Source: Candidatus Melainabacteria bacterium
GTDB lineage: Bacteria > Cyanobacteriota > Vampirovibrionia > 2-02-FULL-35-15
Length of the DNA: 35,711 bases
Direction of reading: 5' to 3'
NCBI GenBank assembly: GCA_016178265.1
Contig: JACOTS010000134.1
Coordinates: 1-35,711 of the forward strand
In this document: piece after piece, positions 1 through 9,129 of the stretch
Layout: every line of letters starts with the position of its first letter
Numbering within the stretch: the first letter of the stretch is position 1
The notes under the pieces: generated by a model
The model's input: the letters and a program-made list of their open reading frames with translations, nothing else
Database searches by the model: none
Told to the model about the DNA's origin: nothing
Translations under genes and position numbers: made by a program

Positions 1-29
1 TATAGTACTTACCTATGTTATTTAATAAA

Positions 30-125
30 GCCGAGCAGTCTTCCTCAAGTAAAAACTATAAAGAAAGACTTTGAGAGGCAGTCTTTGGAAACCCAGCCCT
101 TAAAAAGGGCTGGGGGATTATAAAT
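30..125 (+). mobile_element. Possible right end or RNA-like hairpin cluster of an IS200/IS605-type element
   Basis: Adjacent inverted repeats AAAGACT..AGTCTTT (about 64-87) and CCCAGCCCTT-aaa-AAGGGCTGGG (about 94-116), with no poly-T tail; layout resembles the subterminal hairpins of IS605-family right ends. No transposase is visible because the window starts here. Confidence 0.3.
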
Positions 126-179
126 AAAGTATCAAACTGCTCGAAAGGGGTGTACTGCTGAGTGTATGAAATGTTAAAA

Positions 180-225
180 ACTACTCTATTTTGCTAAGTG
201 ATTTTTGAGATAGCTTCAAGCGAGC
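180..225 (+). repeat. Decayed copy (G) of the 82-bp two-hairpin element
   Basis: Degenerate hairpin TATTTTGCTAAGTGATTTTTGAGATA followed by the element right end AAGCGAGCGTTATAA, just upstream of ATG at 240. Confidence 0.5.
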
Positions 226-239
226 GTTATAATAATCAC

Positions 240-599
240 ATGGTTTTAAGAATAAATGGAAAAATACCAGTGCTTGTAATTGCCTTGGAAACTCCCTCCG
301 GGCAGTTTGAACTTGCAAAAAACAGAATTCTAAGTCAAAAAATCGCTCCAAATATAGGAGATTTAGAAGTTACAGAGTATGGTTATCCACCAAGCATTGA
401 AAATGTTGATTTCAGCACCGGTGTGGCTAAAGAGCAAATAGATGAAGAATATCTTCCAGCTTTAGAAAGAGGTTATTTATTAATTGATGGAGAATCTCTT
501 CCAAATACAAGAGCTGCTATTGAAAAAGAAATAGATGCAAAATTAGGGGAAGCAGCAAAAGCTAGATTTATTGCTATAAACACTTTTAGCAGGAATTAA
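240..599 (+). CDS. Hypothetical protein (start probably ATG 240, not 198)
   Basis: ORF 198..599; the first 14 codons (MIFEIASSERYNNH) coincide with the repeat element right end, so MVLRINGKIP is the likelier start. Confidence 0.6.
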   Translation: MVLRINGKIPVLVIALETPSGQFELAKNRILSQKIAPNIGDLEVTEYGYPPSIENVDFSTGVAKEQIDEEYLPALERGYLLIDGESLPNTRAAIEKEIDAKLGEAAKARFIAINTFSRN

Positions 600-3340
600 T
601 TCCCTAGCCATTTGCTAAATCTAGAAGCAAGATCTAAAACAAAATCCAGAGAAAATATCCCTTTTTGGTTTCTTGTAGAATTATTTGTGTTCCCTAATTT
701 GTTTTTTTCAGCAAACCATTTCATAAACTCTTCTACATTGCCTTTGTACTTCTCTACAAGTATTTTCTTAAAGAGCATAGGTTCAGACCCTGCTTTAAAT
801 ATTTCAATTTTATAAGGGGTATCTAAGACATGCTCACATTTAATGGTTATTTCTTCACCGCCTGCTTTTTTAACTTTTACGTCAACATCTCTTTTATCTG
901 GATCTAGATTATCTAAGCCTTGAATTGAAATCATATCAGTTGGATCAAATTTTGTTCTATCACTTGGATTTTTAAAAGTAAGATAAAGAAGACCTTGTTC
1001 AATGGCATTTTCCCTGTGAATAGGTGCATAGCTCTCTGCAATGGCAATCCTGGTTCTTAAATGTCTTGGAATAAAGGCTGCTGCTTCTCTGGAGCTACCT
1101 GAGCCAAAGAGCTTTCCGCCAACCATTATAGAACCGTTATGCTTTCCTTTGTATTCTTTGGCAAGGTTATAGTAGTGCTGTGGATCTTTCCCTTCCCTTA
1201 GAGCAATACTTTCAAAAAAGCCATGCTCAAGCTCAAGGAGATTTCCTCTTTTAGGAATATATTTTTGTCCTGCTTTAGATAAGTCGTCAGTGGTTACGTT
1301 GTCTCCTAGTACAAGTAAAACAGGCAGATTTTCAATCTTGCCTGGTGTATCATACATATCGCCTGGAAGAGGTGCAATTGTACTACCGTCATATTTAACT
1401 TCTATGTCTTTTGCTTTATCTTTTGGGGCAGGAAGAACAAAAGCAGGCCTTACGCCAGAGGGATCATTAAAGTTATTTGACACAACAGGAGTGAGTCTTG
1501 CCTCAGCAGTTGGGTTTGAAAGCTTTAGCTTAACTGTTTTTCCACCTTCATCTTTTGTAATAAATGCTCTTTCTTTCGGATCATATGCATCTAATCTGCC
1601 GCAAGCAGCAAGATAAACTACAACTCCTGGTGCAGCAAGATAAACTTGATCTATATCGCTACCGGATCTTCCGGTGAAATTTCTATTAAATGATCTGACA
1701 GATGCAGTATCAGGGTTAGGCGCAAATCCCATACCAATACAAGGACCACAAGCACTGTCAAGTAAAATAAGGTGCCCTTCCCTAATAAAATCCTGAATAG
1801 TTTTATTTTCTTGGACAGAAAGCCACCCATCACGAGAACCATAGGTGACACTTACAGGCACAGAATTTACCCTATCTACTTTATGTTTTGCAAGCTGAAC
1901 ATTAGCCCAAAGAGCTGCTTCTATATCGTCTTTGCCAGAGTGGGTGCAACTGCCTATACTTCCTGAACCAATGTCCAGACTAAGATTTCTCTTGTCATAT
2001 TTCTTTTTCATGTCTAACTCTTGCATTGCAAAATTGATTAAAGTTTGATCCGGAGTTCTTCTTAGCACTTGTTTTGAATTTGCTTTAACTAATTTTTCTA
2101 CTTTTGATTTATCAACTTTCCCTTCTGTTAAAAAATCTGTGTGATGTGCCAAGAGATCCTCATTTATGAATTTAAGTACAAGAGGAATCTCATCCAAATA
2201 AAAAACATTTTTAGGATTACCAGGTAAAGCTAAAGCAGGATGAAGCTCTTCTGACAAATTGTACTCAAGTACCTTGTCATAGTATTTTTTAGGATCTTTT
2301 TTAACTTCAGAATCAGGATTGAAATCATCAAGATGTGCTCTAACCCAATTGGCAAGCTCTTTTCTATCCCTTGACTCTAAATATTCTGCTACTTGTTCAT
2401 CTGGAGGGAAAAGCCCTGTTCCCATACCCCCGTCAACCAGTGAATTAGTAATAGAACTCCTTCCAACAACAGAAACCGAATGAACACCTTCTCCAAAAAA
2501 TTCAATATAACTCCCATTCCCCTCATTTCCAAAAAGCCTTATTATATCCCTGTTTAAAAGCTGAACAATTTGTTTTGGTTCTATTCCAAGAGGAAGTGAT
2601 CCTTTAAGATGAACACCAATAATTGGATTTCTGTCAACAGGCATAGGGAGATCAGCAACAAGAGATTTTGCTATGCTCCATCCGCCTTTTCCAATTGCAA
2701 ACATTCCCATTCCGCCGCCTGTTGGGGTGTGTGAGTCAGCACCAAATAATATTCCACCTGGAATATCAAAATATTCATCACTTACACGGTGACATATTCC
2801 ATTGCCTGGAAGTGAAAAGATAATCCCTCTTTTGCTTGCACTTGTCCCTAAGAACTTAATTCCTTCTTTATCCTGAATAATAGCAGCTTCCATGCCATGA
2901 TCAACTTTTATATTGTGGTCGTAGTATAAAACAGTAAGAGTATTTGTTTGTTCTTTTCCAAGCATGTTAAATAAAAGCTCAGCTTGAAGCAAAAGAAGCT
3001 TTCCTGTAGCATCTTGAATAAGCAAAAGATCTGGTTTTAGATAAACAATAGAATCTTTTTTATTTGGATCTCCTGCCTGCAAGTGGGCATACCATATTTT
3101 TTCCGTTGCTGTAAGAGGTCTTTTAACGGACTTGGCATGGCTAGATTCGCTAAAGACAGGTGGTCTTGCGTTCTTTACCTTCACAACAAAATTATTATCC
3201 TCTGGTGTGTTTGGATAACCTTGAAGCTCTTTTCTTGGGTCATAGACAATTGGTTTCGGAGGATTTGAAATAATAGGCAAAGAAAGTGAAACTTTCATTT
3301 TTTTGTCCTTTTTGTTTTTAGCTGTTTCACTATTGTACAT
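596..3340 (-). CDS. Aconitate hydratase
   Basis: 914 aa; motifs GADSHTPTGGGMGMFAIGKGG, GSIGSCTHSGKDD, DSACGPCIGMGFAPN, GSGSSREAAAFIPRHL. Confidence 0.93.
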   Translation of the reverse strand: MYNSETAKNKKDKKMKVSLSLPIISNPPKPIVYDPRKELQGYPNTPEDNNFVVKVKNARPPVFSESSHAKSVKRPLTATEKIWYAHLQAGDPNKKDSIVYLKPDLLLIQDATGKLLLLQAELLFNMLGKEQTNTLTVLYYDHNIKVDHGMEAAIIQDKEGIKFLGTSASKRGIIFSLPGNGICHRVSDEYFDIPGGILFGADSHTPTGGGMGMFAIGKGGWSIAKSLVADLPMPVDRNPIIGVHLKGSLPLGIEPKQIVQLLNRDIIRLFGNEGNGSYIEFFGEGVHSVSVVGRSSITNSLVDGGMGTGLFPPDEQVAEYLESRDRKELANWVRAHLDDFNPDSEVKKDPKKYYDKVLEYNLSEELHPALALPGNPKNVFYLDEIPLVLKFINEDLLAHHTDFLTEGKVDKSKVEKLVKANSKQVLRRTPDQTLINFAMQELDMKKKYDKRNLSLDIGSGSIGSCTHSGKDDIEAALWANVQLAKHKVDRVNSVPVSVTYGSRDGWLSVQENKTIQDFIREGHLILLDSACGPCIGMGFAPNPDTASVRSFNRNFTGRSGSDIDQVYLAAPGVVVYLAACGRLDAYDPKERAFITKDEGGKTVKLKLSNPTAEARLTPVVSNNFNDPSGVRPAFVLPAPKDKAKDIEVKYDGSTIAPLPGDMYDTPGKIENLPVLLVLGDNVTTDDLSKAGQKYIPKRGNLLELEHGFFESIALREGKDPQHYYNLAKEYKGKHNGSIMVGGKLFGSGSSREAAAFIPRHLRTRIAIAESYAPIHRENAIEQGLLYLTFKNPSDRTKFDPTDMISIQGLDNLDPDKRDVDVKVKKAGGEEITIKCEHVLDTPYKIEIFKAGSEPMLFKKILVEKYKGNVEEFMKWFAEKNKLGNTNNSTRNQKGIFSLDFVLDLASRFSKWLGN

Positions 3341-3371
3341 GGCTTCTCCTAAGATTTAGATGATCATACAT

Positions 3372-4142
3372 TTATTTTACAAGACATTTGCCAGCTAATT
3401 TGTCAGTCACAATATAAAGGTTTTTATGTAATTGCAGTGCACTTCCTGGCACATTTTTTATATCTATATTTTTGTTAAATGCAAGGTCTAAAGATCTAGA
3501 TTTTTCCTCTCCATAAGCAAGAAGGATAGCTTTTTTAGCACCAAGTATATCTTTTATTCCAAGCGTAACTCCTTTTTTGAAAGACTTCTTGATCCCCCCC
3601 TTTTTTTCTTTAATTCTTTTTTTAATATTTCTTGCTGTTTTTGGATGCAACTTTACGACATGTACTGATGAGTTAAGGAAAGCCTTTCCTTTTGTGTTAT
3701 ATGCAATATGCGGATCATAGTGAGGACCTATTCCTAAAGTAACAAGATCTATCCCTTTGTTTTTGCTTATAAATTTTTTTAAGTTGCTAATTGTTTTTTT
3801 TAAATTTTGGTTGCCATTGATTAAACAAACATTTTTTGCTTTAACAATCTTAAATAAATCCCTTAGCTCATAATTTAGTTCAAAATTAAAACTAAGGGAA
3901 GAAGTTGGTTTAGCTCCAACTATTTCATCTATTTGTAATACTTTTACTTGTCTCCAAAAATGAGGATTCTTTTTAGCATCGTTTGATATAAGCTTATGTA
4001 GTCCATCTGTTGTTCTTCCTGCAGCAAGAGCTAAAAGAGATGCAGGTTTTTTCTTTATCTGAGCCTTTATGTACTTAAAAGCAATGTTATTTCCTGTCTT
4101 TTTGCTTTTCACTGTAGATAATTTGTATTTTTTGCGTGACAT
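3372..4142 (-). CDS. Glucosamine-6-phosphate deaminase/6-phosphogluconolactonase family protein (NagB-like, divergent)
   Basis: LALAAGRTTDGLHK, QIDEIVGAKPTSSLSF, GIGPHYDPHIAYNTKG resemble NagB motifs. Confidence 0.75.
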   Translation of the reverse strand: MSRKKYKLSTVKSKKTGNNIAFKYIKAQIKKKPASLLALAAGRTTDGLHKLISNDAKKNPHFWRQVKVLQIDEIVGAKPTSSLSFNFELNYELRDLFKIVKAKNVCLINGNQNLKKTISNLKKFISKNKGIDLVTLGIGPHYDPHIAYNTKGKAFLNSSVHVVKLHPKTARNIKKRIKEKKGGIKKSFKKGVTLGIKDILGAKKAILLAYGEEKSRSLDLAFNKNIDIKNVPGSALQLHKNLYIVTDKLAGKCLVK

Positions 4143-4204
4143 ATGAAAATATTTTAATTATACTTTTTATGAGGAATAGATGCGGTACCAAGTTAAAGGA
4201 AAAA

Positions 4205-4286
4205 TAAGCTTTTTGTCCGATTTATTCGGCAAAAAGCGTCGAGGATAAGGAGCGAGTTGAGCGTTAGCGCGAAACGAGCGTTATAG
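4205..4286 (+). repeat. 82-bp two-hairpin element, copy A
   Basis: TAAGCTTTTTGTCCGATTTATTCGGCAAAAAGCGTCGAGGATAAGGAGCGAGTTGAGCGTTAGCGCGAAACGAGCGTTATAG; ends directly at the nanE start codon. Confidence 0.85.
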
Positions 4287-4976
4287 ATGATCGAAATTTT
4301 AAGAAATAAAGTTATTGTATCTGTTCAAGCACAGGATAATGAACCATTAAATAAACCAGAGCACCTTCTTGCAATAAGCGAATCTGTTATTAATGGAGGA
4401 GCTGGTGGGCTTAGGCTTTGTGGAGAAGGAAATATTAAGTTTATAAAGGACAAAGTTAATGTTCCAATAATTGGACTTACAAAAATACAACCAACCCCAA
4501 TAAATTTTTTAGATGTGGTTTTTATCACAACCTCATTAAAGGATGCAAGGAAACTTTTGGATTTAGGGATTGAATGCATTGCAATTGATGGAACAGGCAG
4601 ATTGCGCTTGGATGGCTCAACACTTGACGATCAAATTAAACTAATTAAAAAAGAAAAAAGACTGGTTATGGCAGATGTTGCTACTTTTGAGGATGGAATG
4701 AGTGCAGCAGAAAAAGGAGCAGATCTAATTTCTACTACCTTATCAGGTTATACAAAAGAAACTAGATATAAAGCAAATGAAGGACCGGATTTTAAGCTTT
4801 TAGAAGAACTCATGGAAGAATGTCCTGTGCCCGTGATATTAGAAGGACGTATTTGGAATCCTGAAGATGTTAAAACTGCTTTTGAAATAGGAGCTTTTGC
4901 TGTAATTATTGGTACTGCAATAACCCGTCCCCATTTAATTACAAAGAGATTTGTTAGTTTGGTGCCGCAAACTTAA
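4287..4976 (+). CDS. nanE: N-acetylmannosamine-6-phosphate 2-epimerase
   Basis: IIGLTKIQPTP, MADVATFEDGMSAAEKGADLISTTLSGYT, PVILEGRIWNPEDV, VIIGTAITRPHLIT. Confidence 0.92.
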   Translation: MIEILRNKVIVSVQAQDNEPLNKPEHLLAISESVINGGAGGLRLCGEGNIKFIKDKVNVPIIGLTKIQPTPINFLDVVFITTSLKDARKLLDLGIECIAIDGTGRLRLDGSTLDDQIKLIKKEKRLVMADVATFEDGMSAAEKGADLISTTLSGYTKETRYKANEGPDFKLLEELMEECPVPVILEGRIWNPEDVKTAFEIGAFAVIIGTAITRPHLITKRFVSLVPQT

Positions 4977-5726
4977 AATCCAAGCAGCAAGAATCATTGG
5001 ATTTGAACCAGATGACAATTTTCTTTTCATTTCAGCTTCTTTTCCAATGGTTTTTGCAATTGCAATAAGATCTTGGTTGATTCTATCAAGAGATCTAAAT
5101 CGTATCTTTCTACTGTCTATTTCTTGTGTGAATACTCTAGAGGTAGCTACTTTTACCCTTCTTTGGTTCCCTTTAAGTACAAAGATTCTTTTAAGCTCAT
5201 TTGCAAAATCTCCATAGTTTCTTGATGTTTCTAGGTCATCAGGCTTTCTTTCTGTGCTTTGACTTCGTCTCCTGTAAGCTTGCTGCAATTTTTTAGCTGC
5301 AAAATAAAGAGCCTCAATTTGTGCACTTGGACTGTATACTAATGCTCTTGCAACCTCATTTTTTTCAAACAAAAAAGAAAGAGAGCTTATAAACTCATTT
5401 AAATTTTCCTTGTTTCCTTTTGTAGCTTTATAAGCTGATACAATCGCAGATTTATATAATCTGTCGTTGTAGGTCTTAAGATCCGATCTTTCTAATAAAG
5501 ATAAATTATTTATTCTTTTAATTGCTTCATAAGTTGTTATGGACTCACCTGCGATTTCATTTCTTATTAAAGGAATGCAGCCACAACCATGTTTTAAACC
5601 TTCAAGTTCAAGACTTACCCTTTCATGATCGATAGGGTCAGAACTTCTTCTAGTTACTTTTTGGGGATTAGACAGTGGAAAAAGTTCTAATTGGGTACCA
5701 GCTACACTTTTTGTGGATAAAGTCAT
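4935..5726 (-). CDS. Hypothetical protein
   Basis: 263-aa ORF; 3' end overlaps nanE 3' end by about 42 bp; no recognised domain. Confidence 0.7.
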   Translation of the reverse strand: MTLSTKSVAGTQLELFPLSNPQKVTRRSSDPIDHERVSLELEGLKHGCGCIPLIRNEIAGESITTYEAIKRINNLSLLERSDLKTYNDRLYKSAIVSAYKATKGNKENLNEFISSLSFLFEKNEVARALVYSPSAQIEALYFAAKKLQQAYRRRSQSTERKPDDLETSRNYGDFANELKRIFVLKGNQRRVKVATSRVFTQEIDSRKIRFRSLDRINQDLIAIAKTIGKEAEMKRKLSSGSNPMILAAWILSLRHQTNKSLCN

Positions 5727-5798
5727 AATATGTGGCTCTATAGTAGCAAGGGTAAAAACATATAGAGAATTTTTAAGTGTTTTTTAATTTTTGGACTG

Positions 5799-7268
5799 CT
5801 ATTTGTTCTTCTTTGGCTTAAATCCTTTAGATAGCCTCCTTTGAGCCCGATTTGTACCTTGGGAAGGACCACCCTCGGCAAGCCCCTTTAACATGTCACC
5901 AGGATTTAATCCGCCGCCTTGAAACATTCCCATAAGGGGCTTTATTTTATCCATTACTTTTTTTGTTTGTCTAAACTCACTTATTAACTTATCAACATCC
6001 TGCATTTTTAAACCAGCACCTCTTGTAATTCTTGCTTTTCTTCCAGAGTTTAAAAGATCAGGATTTCTTCTTTCCCGAATTGTCATGCTTTGAATGAGAG
6101 GCCTAAACCTTCTAATTTTTGATTCCCCTTCTTGAAGCATCTTGTTTTGCATGTCTTTGTTTAAACCAACGCCTGCTTGATTTAACATTCCCCCCATACC
6201 AAGCATATTAAAAATGCTTGAAAAATCACCTAGTTTTGACATCATTCCTTGAGCCTGAAGGAAAGTTTCAAAGTTAAATTCTTTTAACAAATTTTTTTCT
6301 ATTTCTTTTGCTTCTTCTTCCTTTATTTTTTCTTGTGCTTGCTCTATAAAGGTAAGCACATCCCCCATCCCTAATATTCTTGAAGCAATTCTTTCAGGAT
6401 AAAAAACCTGCAGAGCATCCATTTTTTCTCCAATGCCTGCAAACTTAATTGGTTTTTTTGTCTCTTCAACAACAGATAAAGCAGCACCACCTCTTGCATC
6501 ACCGTCAAGCTTTGTAAGGATGATCCCTGTAATTCCAATTTGAGTATTAAATGCTTGTGCAATAGATGCAGCATCCTGTCCAATCATAGAATCTATGACA
6601 AGAAGTTTTTCAACTGGATTTGTGATTTTTTCTACCAGTAACAGTTCTGCCATAAGTTCTGTGTCAATTTGAAGCCTTCCAGCAGTGTCTAGAATTATTA
6701 CATCGTGATTATTATTTTTAGCAAACTCAAGAGAATTTTTAGCAAGGTCAATGGGGCCTTTGTCACTGGTCACTGGTCCGTTAGAAATATAGACCGGAAT
6801 TTCTATTTGTTTACCTAATGCTTGCAGCTGTTCAATAGCAGCAGGTCTTTTTAAATCCAAAGGAACAAGAAGAGGATTTTTCCCTTGTTTTTTAAGATAT
6901 TGAGCTAGCTTTGCAGCACTGGTTGTTTTTCCTGCGCCTTGTAAACCAAGTAAAAGTATTATATTTGGAAGAGGTGAAACCTGAAGATTTAATTGTGTTT
7001 CGTTACTTCCAAGCAAAAGGACTAGCTCATCATGCACAATCTTGATGAATTGATCGCAAGGGGAAACCCCCTTTATAACAGCTTCTCCAAGAGCTTTTTC
7101 TTTTACATGACCTGTGAAGGTTTTAATTGCTTTTAAGCTTACATCAGCATCAATTAATGAACGTTTTACTTCCCTAATGGCATCCTCAATGTTTTCTTCA
7201 GTTATTTGAGATTTTCCTCGAAGGGAGGTAAAAACATTTTGCAAATTGTCGCTTAGAGTATTAAACAC
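5799..7268 (-). CDS. ffh: Signal recognition particle protein Ffh
   Basis: GLQGAGKTTSAAKLA, DTAGRLQID, TKLDGDARGGAALS, and M-domain. Confidence 0.96.
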   Translation of the reverse strand: MFNTLSDNLQNVFTSLRGKSQITEENIEDAIREVKRSLIDADVSLKAIKTFTGHVKEKALGEAVIKGVSPCDQFIKIVHDELVLLLGSNETQLNLQVSPLPNIILLLGLQGAGKTTSAAKLAQYLKKQGKNPLLVPLDLKRPAAIEQLQALGKQIEIPVYISNGPVTSDKGPIDLAKNSLEFAKNNNHDVIILDTAGRLQIDTELMAELLLVEKITNPVEKLLVIDSMIGQDAASIAQAFNTQIGITGIILTKLDGDARGGAALSVVEETKKPIKFAGIGEKMDALQVFYPERIASRILGMGDVLTFIEQAQEKIKEEEAKEIEKNLLKEFNFETFLQAQGMMSKLGDFSSIFNMLGMGGMLNQAGVGLNKDMQNKMLQEGESKIRRFRPLIQSMTIRERRNPDLLNSGRKARITRGAGLKMQDVDKLISEFRQTKKVMDKIKPLMGMFQGGGLNPGDMLKGLAEGGPSQGTNRAQRRLSKGFKPKKNK

Positions 7269-8733
7269 AAGCTAGCCTTTCCACCTCTATTTTATGCTTA
7301 AGTACAGTTTCTTTGTTTAGATGTCCTTGTATATTTTCCCAAGGAAGCTTTGTGTTTTTATCCCATGTTTTAAACACATAGTGATCAATATCAACATTTT
7401 CTTCTTTAAATACTTTGTTAAAGCTTCCTAGTGTAAAACCATATCTATAAGCTTTTTCCAAACATTTTGCAAGGGTTCTGTCCCCCCTGGATAAAAGAGC
7501 TTGTATTAAAGCCCACTTATAGCTTTCTGGCTTAAAAGCTATTCCTGTTTTATGCAGTTCTCTGGATAAAAACTTTAGTTTTTTGTCTGATTCTTTATCT
7601 ACACCGTACCATTGAAACGGGGTAGAAGCTTTGGGTACAAATATAGAGCACCCCCATGTTAACCCCTTGCCTTTATTAGTGGTTTTAATGTGCTTAAGAA
7701 ACCTAACAGTTTCCAATAAATCATCCTCTGTCTCATAAGGCAATCCAACCATTCCATAAAGCTTTATTGAGCTTATGCCAGCGTTATAAATAGTTTGTAT
7801 TGAATTAACTATGGTGACAGACTTGGCACCAAGCTTATAAAGTCCTCCCGCAAGGTTTTGAGAAATTGTGTCTGCTCTAACAGATGCAATTTGAACCTGC
7901 AGTTCAGAGGTCCCTTTTTTTGATAAGAGATAATTTATTAAAGATTCAAATTCAGGATGTTGGGTAATTGAAGGACCTAATAGACCTATTTTATTTGTAT
8001 GTTTTAATCCAAGCTCAATGACAGGAATTAACTTCTCTTTTAGATCAGGTGTTCTGAAAGGAAGAGATCCATAGCTTGCAAGACAAAATCTGCAAAGCTC
8101 AGGGCAACTCCTGACCACCTCCACAATAAAGGTATTAGGCCATATGGAATTCTCTGTAAGGATAGATGAGTAAGAAAGTAAATCTTTTGAAACTTCTTTT
8201 TTAATAAGTTTATTGCTCATGCTTGGAATATATATGAAAGGAAGCTCAGAGAGTCTAAACAATTTTTCCTTTCTTCTAAGATCTTTTATTTCATACAAGA
8301 CATCCAGGAAATCTTCGTATATTGTTTCAAGATCCCCAATCAAAAAGAAGTCCAAGAAAGCTGCAAAAGGCTCTGGATTTGCACTTGGAACCACACCACC
8401 TGCAAATATAAGAGGATCAAAATCTTTCCTTTCGTCTGAATAAATAGGAATCTGATTCTTTTCAAGCATCTCAAGAATGTTTTTGTAATCCAGTTCCCAG
8501 CTAAATGAAAATCCTATATATGAAGGGTTGTCTGAATTCTTTTCCTGAATATCTGTAAAATAACGAATAGTGTTTATATTTTTACTTTGGTTTAAATATT
8601 TCCAGGCAGTTTGATAGCCTAAACTTGCCATACCTATTGAATAGCTGTTAGGAAAAGCAATTGCAAGCGTTAATGCATCTCTGTTTTTTACAGGAACATC
8701 TATTAAAAATTTCTCTTTGTTAAATAAGTTCAT
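7261..8733 (-). CDS. Radical SAM protein (B12-binding-type N-terminal region)
   Basis: CPELCRFCLASYGS is a CxxxCxxC cluster motif. ORF extends to 8793, but the start is probably MNLFNKEKF at 8733 because the extension overlaps a repeat. Confidence 0.88.
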   Translation of the reverse strand: MNLFNKEKFLIDVPVKNRDALTLAIAFPNSYSIGMASLGYQTAWKYLNQSKNINTIRYFTDIQEKNSDNPSYIGFSFSWELDYKNILEMLEKNQIPIYSDERKDFDPLIFAGGVVPSANPEPFAAFLDFFLIGDLETIYEDFLDVLYEIKDLRRKEKLFRLSELPFIYIPSMSNKLIKKEVSKDLLSYSSILTENSIWPNTFIVEVVRSCPELCRFCLASYGSLPFRTPDLKEKLIPVIELGLKHTNKIGLLGPSITQHPEFESLINYLLSKKGTSELQVQIASVRADTISQNLAGGLYKLGAKSVTIVNSIQTIYNAGISSIKLYGMVGLPYETEDDLLETVRFLKHIKTTNKGKGLTWGCSIFVPKASTPFQWYGVDKESDKKLKFLSRELHKTGIAFKPESYKWALIQALLSRGDRTLAKCLEKAYRYGFTLGSFNKVFKEENVDIDHYVFKTWDKNTKLPWENIQGHLNKETVLKHKIEVERLACV

Positions 8734-8787
8734 GATATCGTTATTAATTGTAATCCATTGTGAGCGAGCCGGTTTTGCAATAAGCAA

Positions 8788-9129
8788 ATGCAAGAAGAAA
8801 GCAAGAAAAATCCAATACAGTCAGAGCTTATTTACGAAATATACGATAAGCTAAACAAAGAATATTTTGAGGGACAGCTGTCCTATATAAGGATACTTTG
8901 GAGCGACTCTTTTGGGCACGGGAAATATTTTAAGCAATTTGGAGATTTTATTGCACTTCCTGGAAAACGTCCTGTCATAAGGCTTTCTAGGCATTTATGT
9001 GATGAGCCAAAAAAAATAGCCCCTGTTTTATATCATGAGATGGTGCATTTTTGGCTTTATGCAAATAAAAAGCCTTGGGGTCATACCAAGGCTTTTAAGA
9101 AAAAACTTAAAGAATTCAAGATGAAATAG
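8788..9129 (+). CDS. SprT-like zinc metalloprotease domain protein
   Basis: HEMVHFW zinc-binding motif; NKKPWGHTKAFKK. Confidence 0.82.
   Translation: MQEESKKNPIQSELIYEIYDKLNKEYFEGQLSYIRILWSDSFGHGKYFKQFGDFIALPGKRPVIRLSRHLCDEPKKIAPVLYHEMVHFWLYANKKPWGHTKAFKKKLKEFKMK
9068..9096. other. Perfect 11-bp-stem hairpin inside the SprT-like CDS
   Basis: AAAAGCCTTGG-ggtcata-CCAAGGCTTTT. Confidence 0.8.

Noticed and set aside
1290-1966. Plus-strand ORFs of 108 and 64 aa inside aconitase
   Set aside because: Antisense to a clearly conserved enzyme; no supporting signals.
4205-4237. Element hairpin 1 as an ordinary rho-independent terminator
   Set aside because: No U-tract follows in any copy, several copies lie upstream of genes, and hairpin 2 with G.A mismatches covaries separately.
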